This document shows positions 7,507-15,647 of a stretch of DNA of 64,000 nt, one piece after another; position 1 is the stretch's first letter, and each line of letters opens with the position of its first letter. The stretch lies in contig PKRJ01000002.1 of assembly GCA_017577365.1 (NCBI GenBank), positions 55,000-118,999 on the forward strand, in the 5' to 3' direction. The translations under genes were made by a program, and so were the position numbers. Source of the DNA: Gammaproteobacteria bacterium. GTDB lineage: Bacteria > Pseudomonadota > Gammaproteobacteria > Steroidobacterales > Rariloculaceae. Under the pieces are notes generated by a model. It saw only the letters and a program-made list of their open reading frames with translations, was not told where the DNA came from and made no database searches.

Positions 7507-9183
7507 TCAAGACAAGCCGATCGTGTTTCCGTTCTCGTCGATGTCGATGTGATCGGCCGCCGGCACCTTCGGCAAGCCCGGCATCGTCATCATGTCGCCG
7601 CCGAGGACGACCATGAACCCCGCGCCGGCCGAGAGGTACACGTCGCGCACCCGGAACGTATGACCGCTCGCCGCGCCGCGCTCGTTCGGATCGGTCGAGA
7701 ACGAGTACTGCGTCTTCGCGATACAGATCGGGAAGTGGCCGTAGCCGTCCTGCTGGTACTTCTCGATCTTTTTCTTCACGGAAGCATCGGCGACGACCTC
7801 GCTCGCGGCGTAGATCTTCTGCGCGACCTTCTCGATCTTGTTCCACAGCGGGTCCGAGTCCTCGTAGACGAACTTGAGCTGCGGCGCGGGACCGTCGAGC
7901 GCCTCGACGACGGTGTGCGCGAGCTCCTCCGCACCGGCGCCGCCCTTCGCGTAGTGCTCGCAGACGACTGCCTTCACGCCCTGCTCGGCCATGTGGTCGA
8001 TCAGGAACTTGAGCTCGTTCTCGGTGTCGCTGCCGAAGCGGTTGATCGCGACGACGACCGGCAAGCCGTAGTGATTACGGATGTTCGACACGTGCCGATC
8101 GAGATTGACCATGCCGCGCTTCAGCGACTCGAGGTTCTCGGTGTTCAGGTCCTTGAGCTCGGTGCCGCCCTGGTACTTCAGCGCGCGGATCGTCGCGACG
8201 AGCACGACGAGCTGCGGACGGAGCCCCGACTTGCGGCACTTGATGTCGATGAACTTCTCGGCGCCGAGGTCCGCGCCGAAGCCGGCCTCGGTCACGACGT
8301 AGTCGGCGAGCTTCAGCGCCGTGCGGGTCGCGAGCACCGAGTTGCAGCCGTGCGCGATGTTCGCGAACGGCCCGCCGTGCACGAACGTCGGCGTATGCTC
8401 GATCGTCTGCACGAGGTTCGGCTTCACCGCCTCCTTCATGAGCACCGTCATCGCGCCCTGCGCGTTCAGGTCGCCCGCGCGGATCGCCTTCCCGTCGCGC
8501 GTGTAGCCGACGATGATGTTGCTGAAGCGCTCCTTCAGGTCCTGGAGCGACGTCGAGAGGCACAGAATCGCCATGACCTCGGACGCGGCGACGATGTCGA
8601 AGCCCGTCTCGCGCGGCACGCCCATCGTCGAGCCCCCGAGGCCGACGACGATGTTGCGCAGCGAGCGGTCGTTCATGTCGATGACGCGCTTCCACGTGAT
8701 CCGCCGCACGTCGAAGCCGAGCTGGTTACCGAAGTGCAGATGGTTGTCGATGAGCGCAGCGAGCAGGTTGTGCGAGATGCTCACCGCGTGGAAGTCGCCG
8801 GTGAAGTGGAGGTTGATGTCCTCCATCGGCACGACCTGCGCGTAGCCGCCGCCGGCGCCGCCGCCCTTGCTGCCGAAGCACGGGCCGAGCGACGGCTCGC
8901 GAAGGCAAACCATCGCCTTCTTGCCGATACGGTTCAACGCGTCGCCCAGGCCGACGGTCGTCGTCGTCTTGCCCTCGCCGGCGGGCGTCGGCGTGATCGC
9001 GGTGACGAGGATCAGCTTACCGTCCGGCCGATCCTGCACGCGCTGGATCAAATCGGAGGATAGCTTGGCCTTGTAGTGGCCGTACGGCTCGAGATCCGCG
9101 GGATCGATGCCAAGCTTGCGCTCGGCGAGCTCTACGATGCGCTCGAGCTTGGCTTTACGGGCTATTGTAATGTCGTCTTCCAT
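7507..9183 (-). CDS. fhs: formate--tetrahydrofolate ligase
   Basis: Links formate, ATP and THF to 10-formyl-THF, or runs in reverse to release formate and make ATP. The 558-residue protein has the P-loop PTPAGEGKTT at about 65-74 and the family-typical length. The ATG at 9183 has a GAGG ribosome site; the upstream in-frame extension is low-complexity and rejected. It lies 72 bp after ahcY in an operon with metF, metK and adenosine kinase. In Sphingobium SYK-6, the genes for LigM, MetF and an Fhs-like enzyme work together to dispose of methyl groups from vanillate; this organism has the same components, though LigM is 30 kb away. FolD is not seen in the window. Confidence 0.96.
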   Translation of the reverse strand: MEDDITIARKAKLERIVELAERKLGIDPADLEPYGHYKAKLSSDLIQRVQDRPDGKLILVTAITPTPAGEGKTTTTVGLGDALNRIGKKAMVCLREPSLGPCFGSKGGGAGGGYAQVVPMEDINLHFTGDFHAVSISHNLLAALIDNHLHFGNQLGFDVRRITWKRVIDMNDRSLRNIVVGLGGSTMGVPRETGFDIVAASEVMAILCLSTSLQDLKERFSNIIVGYTRDGKAIRAGDLNAQGAMTVLMKEAVKPNLVQTIEHTPTFVHGGPFANIAHGCNSVLATRTALKLADYVVTEAGFGADLGAEKFIDIKCRKSGLRPQLVVLVATIRALKYQGGTELKDLNTENLESLKRGMVNLDRHVSNIRNHYGLPVVVAINRFGSDTENELKFLIDHMAEQGVKAVVCEHYAKGGAGAEELAHTVVEALDGPAPQLKFVYEDSDPLWNKIEKVAQKIYAASEVVADASVKKKIEKYQQDGYGHFPICIAKTQYSFSTDPNERGAASGHTFRVRDVYLSAGAGFMVVLGGDMMTMPGLPKVPAADHIDIDENGNTIGLS

Positions 9184-9255
9184 ACCTGCCTCACACTGAA
9201 TCGAAGCGGCGCCGGGACGGGCGTCGCCCCGCCCCCGGCGCCGCCGATAACGCAA

Positions 9256-10686
9256 TCAATAACGGTAATGATCCGGCTTGAACGGTCCGTCGACCGGCAC
9301 GCCGAGATATTCGGCCTGCTTCGGCGTCAGCTTCGTCAGCTTCACGCCGAGCTTCTCGAGATGCAGCGCCGCGACCTTCTCGTCGAGATGCTTCGGCAGC
9401 ACGTATACGCCGACCGGATACTTGTCGCGGTTCCGGAAGAGCTCGATCTGAGCGAGCGTCTGGTTCGTGAAGCTGCTCGACATCACGAAGCTCGGATGGC
9501 CCGTCGCGCAGCCGAGGTTCACGAGACGGCCTTCCGCGAGCAGGATGATGCTCTTGCCGTCGGGGAACGTGATCTTGTCCACCTGCGGCTTGATGTTCTC
9601 CCACTTGTACTTGCGGAGCTTGTCGACCTGGATCTCGTTGTCGAAGTGACCGATGTTGCAGACGATCGCGTTGTGCTTCATCTGCTTCATGTGCTCCTCG
9701 GTGATCACGTCGATGCACCCGGTCGCGGTCACGAAGACGTCGCCGATCTTGCAGGCCTCGTCCATCGTCATGACTTCGTAGCCTTCCATCGCGGCCTGCA
9801 GCGCGCAGATCGGGTCGACCTCGGTGATGATCACGCGCGCGGCTTGCGCGCGCAGCGACTGCGCCGAGCCCTTGCCGACGTCCCCGTAGCCCGCGACCAC
9901 GGCGACCTTGCCGGCGAGCATCACGTCCGTCGCGCGCATGATGCCGTCGACCAGCGAGTGCCGGCAGCCGTACAGGTTGTCGAATTTCGACTTCGTCACC
10001 GAGTCGTTGACGTTGATCGCGGGGAACAGGAGCTCGCCGCGCTTGTGCATCTGATAGAGACGATGCACGCCGGTCGTCGTCTCCTCGGAGACGCCGCGGA
10101 TCTCCTTCGCCATCTTCTCGAAGCGGCCCGGATTCTCCTTGATCGCCTTCTTGAGCTGCGCGAAGAGAACCTTCTCCTCCTGGCTCTCCGTCGGACGGTC
10201 GAGAATCGACGGATCCTTCACGGCCTTGTAGCCGAGGTGCACGAACAGCGTCGCGTCGCCGCCGTCGTCGAGGATCATGTTCGGAACCTCGCCGTTGCCC
10301 CAATCGAGCGTGCGGTCGATGAACTCCCAGTACTCCTCGAGCGACTCGCCCTTGTAGGCGAAGACCGGAGTGCCGCGCGCGGCGATGGCCGCGGCCGCGT
10401 GATCCTGCGTCGAGAAGATGTTGCAGCTCGCCCAGCGGACCTTCGCGCCGAGCGCCTGCAGGGTCTCGATGAGCACGGCGGTCTGGATCGTCATGTGCAG
10501 CGAGCCCGAGATCCTCGCGCCCGCGAGCGGCTGCTCTCGCCCGTACTCCTCGCGGATCTTCATGAGGCCGGGCATCTCGTGCTCGGCGAGCTCGATCTCC
10601 TTGCGGCCGAAGTCGGCCAAGGAGATGTCCTTGACGAAGTAATCCTTACCGGCGTTCTGCGCGGCCAATGCTTGGTTGCTGCTCAT
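9256..10686 (-). CDS. ahcY: adenosylhomocysteinase
   Basis: Hydrolyses S-adenosylhomocysteine to adenosine and homocysteine, relieving product inhibition of methyltransferases. The 476-residue protein carries the conserved N-terminal substrate domain (ISGSLHMTIQTA; STQDHAAAA), NVNDSVTKSKFDN and the NAD-binding GYGDVGKGSA segment, and ends in the typical PDHYRY. The ATG at 10686 has GGAG eight bases upstream; a GTG at 10695 is less likely. It is 19 bp downstream of adenosine kinase and upstream of fhs. Co-transcription with metK and adenosine kinase gives a complete SAM-to-homocysteine recycling branch. Confidence 0.97.
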   Translation of the reverse strand: MSSNQALAAQNAGKDYFVKDISLADFGRKEIELAEHEMPGLMKIREEYGREQPLAGARISGSLHMTIQTAVLIETLQALGAKVRWASCNIFSTQDHAAAAIAARGTPVFAYKGESLEEYWEFIDRTLDWGNGEVPNMILDDGGDATLFVHLGYKAVKDPSILDRPTESQEEKVLFAQLKKAIKENPGRFEKMAKEIRGVSEETTTGVHRLYQMHKRGELLFPAINVNDSVTKSKFDNLYGCRHSLVDGIMRATDVMLAGKVAVVAGYGDVGKGSAQSLRAQAARVIITEVDPICALQAAMEGYEVMTMDEACKIGDVFVTATGCIDVITEEHMKQMKHNAIVCNIGHFDNEIQVDKLRKYKWENIKPQVDKITFPDGKSIILLAEGRLVNLGCATGHPSFVMSSSFTNQTLAQIELFRNRDKYPVGVYVLPKHLDEKVAALHLEKLGVKLTKLTPKQAEYLGVPVDGPFKPDHYRY

Positions 10687-10705
10687 ACTCGTCACTCCTC
10701 GGGTT

Positions 10706-11638
10706 TCAAATCGATCGGCCGAAGCTCGCCTTGAAGCGTTGCTCGAACTCCTCCCGCGTGAAGCGGTGGTTCTGCGTACCGTGCTGCTCGATCTTGATTG
10801 CGCCCATCAAGCTCGCGATCCGGCCGGTCGTCTCCCAATCCAAGCCGTGCAGCAGCCCGTAGAGGAGCCCCGCGCGATAGGCGTCACCGCAGCCGGTCGG
10901 GTCCTCGACCGCATTCGGCTTCGCGGCCGGGATCGCGTATTCCGCGCTCTTCGTGTAGATCACGGAGCCCTGCGCGCCGCGCGTGACGATCAGCGCCTCT
11001 GTCCTGGCCGTCACGTCAGCGACGTCCCAGCCTGTGCGATCCTTCAAGAGCTGCCACTCGTAGTCGTTCACGGTGACCCATGTCGCTTGCTCGATGAAGG
11101 TGCGGAGCTCTTCGCCGTTGAACATCGGCATGCCCTGTCCCGGATCGAAGACGAAGGGGATGCTCGCCTCGGCGAACTGCGCGGCGTGCTGGATCATCCC
11201 GGCCCGGCCGTCGGGAGACACCATACCGATCTTCACGCCTTTCGCCGAGCGCACGTCGTTACGCTCGGAGAAGTTCATCGCGCCCGGATGGAACGCCGTG
11301 ATCTGGTTGTCGTCGAGATCGGTCGTGATGAAGGCCTGCGCGGTGAGAACGCCGTCGAGCACCATGATGTGATCCTGACGGATCCCGTTGTGGTCGAGCC
11401 ACGCGCGATACGGATCGAAGTCCTGGCCGACCGTCGCCATCGGCAGCGGATCCTCGCCGAGGAGCTTCAGGTTGTACGCGATATTCGCCGCGCAGCCTCC
11501 GAACTCCCGCCGGAGCCTCGGCACGAGAAAGGACACGTTCAAGATATGGATCTTGTCCGGGAGGATGTGATTCTTGAACGAATCCTCGAAGACCATGATG
11601 TTGTCGTAGGCTACGGAGCCGCAGATCAGTGCCGTCAC
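10706..11638 (-). CDS. adenosine kinase-like PfkB-family carbohydrate kinase
   Basis: Cytoplasmic sugar/nucleoside kinase of about 310 residues. Features include the N-terminal GSVAYDNI, the GGCAANIAYNL glycine motif, and the C-terminal DPTGCGDAYRAGLL catalytic loop with the base Asp. Its place between metK and ahcY implies phosphorylation of the adenosine released by AhcY to AMP. The best start is a GTG at 11638 with GAGG seven bases before it; a TTG at 11653 is an alternative. Two terminator-like hairpins lie between it and metK. Adenosine specificity is inferred from context and general resemblance. Confidence 0.87.
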   Translation of the reverse strand: MTALICGSVAYDNIMVFEDSFKNHILPDKIHILNVSFLVPRLRREFGGCAANIAYNLKLLGEDPLPMATVGQDFDPYRAWLDHNGIRQDHIMVLDGVLTAQAFITTDLDDNQITAFHPGAMNFSERNDVRSAKGVKIGMVSPDGRAGMIQHAAQFAEASIPFVFDPGQGMPMFNGEELRTFIEQATWVTVNDYEWQLLKDRTGWDVADVTARTEALIVTRGAQGSVIYTKSAEYAIPAAKPNAVEDPTGCGDAYRAGLLYGLLHGLDWETTGRIASLMGAIKIEQHGTQNHRFTREEFEQRFKASFGRSI

Positions 11639-11651
11639 GTTCCGTCCTCTC

Positions 11652-11672
11652 AAAAAGGGGCGAGTCCCCTTT
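11652..11672 (-). terminator. promoter-proximal terminator/attenuator hairpin before adenosine kinase
   Basis: On the minus strand AAAGGGG pairs with CCCCTTT across a 5-nt loop (11654-11660 with 11666-11672), and the T-run continues to five. It sits directly before the GAGAGG ribosome site of the adenosine kinase gene, so read-through into the downstream genes could be attenuated here. Confidence 0.55.
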
Positions 11673-11688
11673 CTCGCGAAAAGAAGCG

Positions 11689-11780
11689 CGGAGCCTCCTC
11701 GCAGTGCCTCTCCAAAAAGCGGGATAGGCCCCGTTCTCGCCGAATGGAGCCCATCCTCTCCTCCGGGAAAGGAGGCTCCG
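11689..11780 (-). promoter_or_regulatory. second terminator-like hairpin and long-range stem in the metK-adenosine kinase spacer
   Basis: On the minus strand a CGGG/CCCG hairpin (11720-11723 with 11730-11733) is followed by CTTTTT and again by GGAGAGG, an imperfect repeat of the next hairpin about 60 bp downstream. Both the repeated unit and a perfect 10-bp inverted pair (11689-11698 with 11771-11780) suggest a folded leader RNA between metK and adenosine kinase. No known riboswitch consensus was recognised. Confidence 0.4.
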
Positions 11781-11802
11781 ACCCCCTTTCCCCGTCACGT
11801 CG

Positions 11803-12951
11803 TCAGAGCAGCTCTTTCAGCGCCTCGACCTTGTCCGTCCTCTCCCAGCTGAAGTCCGGCCGTCCGAAATGACCGTAGGCCGCGGTCTTGCGGTAGATCG
11901 GCTTCAGCAGGTCGAGCATCTTGATGATGCCGTACGGCCGGAGGTCGAAGTGCTCGCGCACCGCGGCGGCGATCTTCTCCTCGGGCACCTTGTTCGTGCC
12001 GAACGTCTCGATGTACACCGACGTCGGCTCGGCGACGCCGATCGCGTAGGAGACCTGCACCTCGCAGCGCTCGGCGAGCCCCGCCGCCACGATATTCTTC
12101 GCGACGTAACGGCATGCGTACGCGGCCGAGCGATCCACCTTCGACGGATCCTTGCCGGAGAACGCGCCGCCGCCGTGGCGGGCCATGCCGCCGTACGTGT
12201 CGACGATGATCTTGCGGCCGGTCAGCCCGCAGTCGCCCATCGGACCGCCGATCACGAAGCGGCCCGTCGGGTTGATGTGATACTTCGTATCCTTCGACAG
12301 CCACTTCGCGGGCAGCACGGGCTTGATGATCTCCTCCATCACCGCCTCGTGCAGATCCTTCTGCGAGATGTCCGGGCTGTGCTGGGTGGAGAGCACGACG
12401 GCGACGATGCCGACGGGTCTGTCGTCCTCGTAACGGAACGTGAGCTGGCTCTTCGCGTCCGGCCGCGCCCAGTCCGCGCCGCCGGACTTGCGCAGCTCGG
12501 CGTGGCGCTCGAGCAGCTTGTGCGCGTAGATGATCGGAGCCGGCATGAACGTGTCGGTCTCGTTCGTCGCGTAGCCGAACATCAGGCCCTGGTCGCCGGC
12601 GCCTTGCTCCTCCGGGTTTCCACGGTCGACGCCCTGCGCGATGTCGCGCGACTGCTTACCGAGGGCGTTGACCACCGCGCAGGTGTTGCCGTCGAAGCCC
12701 TTGTCCGAGTGGTCGTAACCGATGTCGAGCACGACCTTGCGGACGATCTCCTCGACCTCGACGAACGCGTTGCTCGTGATCTCGCCCGCGACCATGACCA
12801 GGCCGGTTTTCGTCAGGGTTTCGCAGGCGACGCGGCTCTTCGGGTCCTGTGCGATATAGGCGTCGAGAATCGCGTCCGACACCTGGTCGGCGATCTTGTC
12901 CGGATGCCCCTCCGAGACGGACTCGGACGTAAAGAGATAAGACTTGCTCAT
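11803..12951 (-). CDS. metK: S-adenosylmethionine synthetase
   Basis: Makes SAM from methionine and ATP. The 382-residue protein shows the family motifs in order: SEGHPDKIADQVSDA near the N-terminus, GAGDQGLMFGYATNET near the middle, and GGGAFSGKDPSKVDRS in the C-terminal third. The length is normal. It follows metF by 66 bp and is separated from adenosine kinase by a 150-bp spacer with terminator-like hairpins. As part of the methyl-cycle operon it supplies SAM. A metK inside such an operon, rather than alone, suggests coordinated control of methyl flux. Confidence 0.97.
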   Translation of the reverse strand: MSKSYLFTSESVSEGHPDKIADQVSDAILDAYIAQDPKSRVACETLTKTGLVMVAGEITSNAFVEVEEIVRKVVLDIGYDHSDKGFDGNTCAVVNALGKQSRDIAQGVDRGNPEEQGAGDQGLMFGYATNETDTFMPAPIIYAHKLLERHAELRKSGGADWARPDAKSQLTFRYEDDRPVGIVAVVLSTQHSPDISQKDLHEAVMEEIIKPVLPAKWLSKDTKYHINPTGRFVIGGPMGDCGLTGRKIIVDTYGGMARHGGGAFSGKDPSKVDRSAAYACRYVAKNIVAAGLAERCEVQVSYAIGVAEPTSVYIETFGTNKVPEEKIAAAVREHFDLRPYGIIKMLDLLKPIYRKTAAYGHFGRPDFSWERTDKVEALKELL

Positions 12952-13017
12952 CGTGCTCCACCCACTTTTCTTGACTTCCCCCTAAGACGAAACCGAGCTC
13001 TCGTCCCGGCGCACCCG

Positions 13018-13917
13018 TCAGGAGACCTTGAAGCCGGTTCCCTTGCCGTTCAACTCGAACCGTCCCGCCAGCACGGCGTTGACCCACTCGGCCGTCTTCA
13101 GCACGCCGCCGAAGCAGAAGAAATGGGCGTGCTTCAGCCGCGAGCTGGGGTTCTCCGCGCGGTGGCGGGCGAAATGCGTGATCAGATCGTCCGGCGCATG
13201 CTGGCCCAGCAGGCCCGCCACGGCGCCTGCGCGATTCGCCATGAACCTCGCGGACGAGGTGATGCCGCAACGCATCGCGAAGCCCACGAGGCGCTTGAGC
13301 GACGTCGGACCCGCGAGGCCAACGTGAATCGGCAGCGTGATGCCCGCCGCCTCCGTCGCGGCCTCCCAGTCGGTGACCGCGTTCGCGTCGAAGCCGAACT
13401 GGGTCACGATGCGCACGGCGAACGGCGCGTCCTTCGCGAACTCGGCCTTGTCCTTCAGGATCTCCATCGTGTGCGGGCCGATGGCCTTGCTGCCTTCCGG
13501 ATGTCCGGCCACGCCGATCTCGCGGAAGCCGTACTTGCCGAAGAGCCCCGTCTTCAGCACCTCGAGGCTGCTGTCGAACGCGGCGTTCGGAATCGCCTCG
13601 TCGCCGCCGATGACGAGCGCCTCGGCGACCCCTCCCTGCGCCAGCGTGTCGAGCGCGCGCTCGAGCTGCGCGGCGCTCTCGAGCTTGCGCGAGACGATGT
13701 GCGGGACCGCGGTGAAACCGTTCGACTGAAGCTTGACGCAAATCCGCGCGACGTCGTCGAGCGTGAAGCCCGGAAGGTGGGCCATGTAGACCCGGGTGCC
13801 CGGAGGTATGGTTTCCTTGAAGGCTTCGATCTTGTCTTCGTCGTGAGGAGTCGCCTCGATCGTGTATCCCTCGAGGAACGAGACGATGTGTTGCTTCAAT
13901 TCTTCAGTCGACGGCAT
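13018..13917 (-). CDS. metF: methylenetetrahydrofolate reductase
   Basis: Flavoprotein that interconverts 5,10-methylene-THF and 5-methyl-THF. The 299-residue protein has the expected TIM-barrel pattern, including HLPGFTLDD, the IGGDEAIPNAAF segment, and RIVTQFGFDANAV in the middle of the chain. The ATG at 13917 has GGGAG five bases upstream and gives a normal MetF length; the extended reading frame does not. It lies 20 bp after the HTH-methyltransferase-fold gene and before metK. In an organism with a LigM-type demethylase, the reverse (oxidative) direction that drains methyl-THF is plausible. A second MetF-like gene is at 59.8 kb. Confidence 0.87.
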   Translation of the reverse strand: MPSTEELKQHIVSFLEGYTIEATPHDEDKIEAFKETIPPGTRVYMAHLPGFTLDDVARICVKLQSNGFTAVPHIVSRKLESAAQLERALDTLAQGGVAEALVIGGDEAIPNAAFDSSLEVLKTGLFGKYGFREIGVAGHPEGSKAIGPHTMEILKDKAEFAKDAPFAVRIVTQFGFDANAVTDWEAATEAAGITLPIHVGLAGPTSLKRLVGFAMRCGITSSARFMANRAGAVAGLLGQHAPDDLITHFARHRAENPSSRLKHAHFFCFGGVLKTAEWVNAVLAGRFELNGKGTGFKVS

Positions 13918-13937
13918 GGCCGCTCCCTCGTTGGCCG

Positions 13938-15377
13938 CTAGTGTTTCCGCGACACGACGAAACTTTCGTCGTTGAACCACAGACCCTTGTATTTCTTCAG
14001 CACGTCGGCGGTGTGTTTCAGATAGTCTCCCGAGGAGACCACCGGCTCGAGCCGCTCGTCCTCGATCTGCGCGACGTAGATCGAGTCGTTCCAGGCCGCG
14101 AACAATGTCGACGTGCCGATGCTTTGCTGTACCTCGCTCGGCAGCGTATGCATCTCGTAGCGGAACACGGCCTTCGCGTCCGAGCCCGCGACGAAATTAT
14201 AGTGACGAGCGTCCCGGCCGAGCTCTTCGCGGAGCACCTTGATGAGCTCGTGCCGGTTGACTTTGAAAGGATCCTCGTCCGGCCACACCCTCCGGACCAG
14301 CTCGAGCGCCGGATCCTCCCCGTAAGACTGTACAGCAAGCAGGCGCCCGCCGGGACCGAGACTTCGTACTAGTGGCGCCAACACCTTCTTGACTTTGAAC
14401 TCGGCGCTCATCCTTGCGCGCCAAGGCTGCGAGGCGATCGCGAGATCGTACTCGCCCGCGACTTGGCCGGGCCGCGGAATCACGCTGTCGAGCAGGAACG
14501 AGTGGTCCCTGCGATAGATCACGAGCACGGACGGCCGAACGTACGTCGGGTTACCGGTCTTCGGGCTCGACTTGACCTGCCACCCCTCGACGAGCAGCGG
14601 GTCGATCGCGCGGAGCTGCTCGCCGTACTCGTAGGACGAATCGCCTTCGAGGGCGACCTCCCGCCAGTTGAGCGCGGCCGCGTTCTGCACGTCGCGCGGC
14701 CTGAGCCATGGCGCCTCGGCGTAATAGAGGTTGGTGATCACGATGACCGTTGCCGGATGCTCGATGAAGCGGTCCGGGAGCTTCTCGAGCGAGAGACGCA
14801 CGTCCTCGAGGCTGATTTCCTTCGCGACGATGAAGAACGGCATGATCGGGAAACGGCGATGCATCGCGCGCATCACGTGCGTCAGCACGGTCGCGTCGCC
14901 CATGCCGGCGTCGAAGACGCGAACGGCCGGCGGCCGCGGCTTCAGATGCGCGAGCTCGCGCGCGGCCCGCTCGGCGACCTTCCACTTCTCGTTGGTCGTG
15001 TTGACGAAGGCGAGATACTTCTGGCGGTTGTCGTAGAAGCGGAACGGACGATTCGGCTGCGCGTCCAAGGCGTCCACGGTGCGCTTGGCCGGCCCCCGCG
15101 TCGCGGCCTTCTTGCGCGTCGAAGTCTTGCCACTCATCGCTTGGTCCTCGTCCTCGGCGCGTGCGGACCGCACTGCACCGACCGCCGCCGGCGGTTGATT
15201 CTCGTTGATGAAGTTCTTGATCTTGTTTGCCGTCTCGAGCGTGACGTCCCTGCCGCTGCGAAGGCGCATGCAGAGCTTGCCATCGTTCACGGCCAGCCTG
15301 CCGAACGTCGACTCGGCCATCCCGGTACGCCGACAGAATTGCTCGATCTCGAGAAGCAGAGATTCCCCGCCTTGCAT
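13938..15377 (-). CDS. HTH plus SAM-dependent methyltransferase-fold protein heading the methyl-cycle operon
   Basis: About 479 residues and not a family I can name. Residues 1-60 look like a small helix-turn-helix domain (RRTGMAESTFGRLAVND, then RSGRDVTLETANKIKNF). A basic, low-complexity linker follows (about 65-105). From about 150 there is a class I methyltransferase fold with motif I VRVFDAGMGDATVL, then an aromatic-rich C-terminal half. It is the first gene of the metF-metK-adenosine kinase-ahcY-fhs operon and divergent from a Na+/solute symporter. A SAM- or SAH-sensing autoregulator is a tempting idea, but a methyltransferase with an accessory DNA-binding domain is equally possible. 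Start at 15377 is preceded by a weak ribosome site; an internal ATG at residue 81 could start a shorter product. Confidence 0.6.
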   Translation of the reverse strand: MQGGESLLLEIEQFCRRTGMAESTFGRLAVNDGKLCMRLRSGRDVTLETANKIKNFINENQPPAAVGAVRSARAEDEDQAMSGKTSTRKKAATRGPAKRTVDALDAQPNRPFRFYDNRQKYLAFVNTTNEKWKVAERAARELAHLKPRPPAVRVFDAGMGDATVLTHVMRAMHRRFPIMPFFIVAKEISLEDVRLSLEKLPDRFIEHPATVIVITNLYYAEAPWLRPRDVQNAAALNWREVALEGDSSYEYGEQLRAIDPLLVEGWQVKSSPKTGNPTYVRPSVLVIYRRDHSFLLDSVIPRPGQVAGEYDLAIASQPWRARMSAEFKVKKVLAPLVRSLGPGGRLLAVQSYGEDPALELVRRVWPDEDPFKVNRHELIKVLREELGRDARHYNFVAGSDAKAVFRYEMHTLPSEVQQSIGTSTLFAAWNDSIYVAQIEDERLEPVVSSGDYLKHTADVLKKYKGLWFNDESFVVSRKH

Positions 15378-15647
15378 TTCACGCCTGCCCCTTCTCCCCC
15401 GCGGCCCGAAGGCGTCTCGATGAGCTCGGGCGACGATACTCCCGTGCACGGGAAAAAGCAAATTCTCTTCTGCCCACTCTCGTCTCCCAACATAGGCGTG
15501 GGACGTATCCCACCATGGACCACGGTGGCGAACGTCGGCGGAGCCTCTGTAGAATCGCCGTTCGTCGCTCGGCGCCGGAACGCGAAGATCTCGCAACGCG
15601 GACCGTTCGGGCGACGGGCCCGGTTTCGCGAGGGGGGCGGGGGCGAA

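Noticed and set aside
11652..11780. A SAM or SAH riboswitch before the methyl-cycle genes
   Set aside because: The stem structures do not match the SAM-II, SAM/SAH or SAH consensus that I know, so I list only hairpins and an inverted repeat.
11869..13941. A 690-residue plus-strand open frame opposite metK and metF
   Set aside because: Arg/Asp/Val/Leu-biased antisense shadow. metK and metF motifs are intact on the minus strand.
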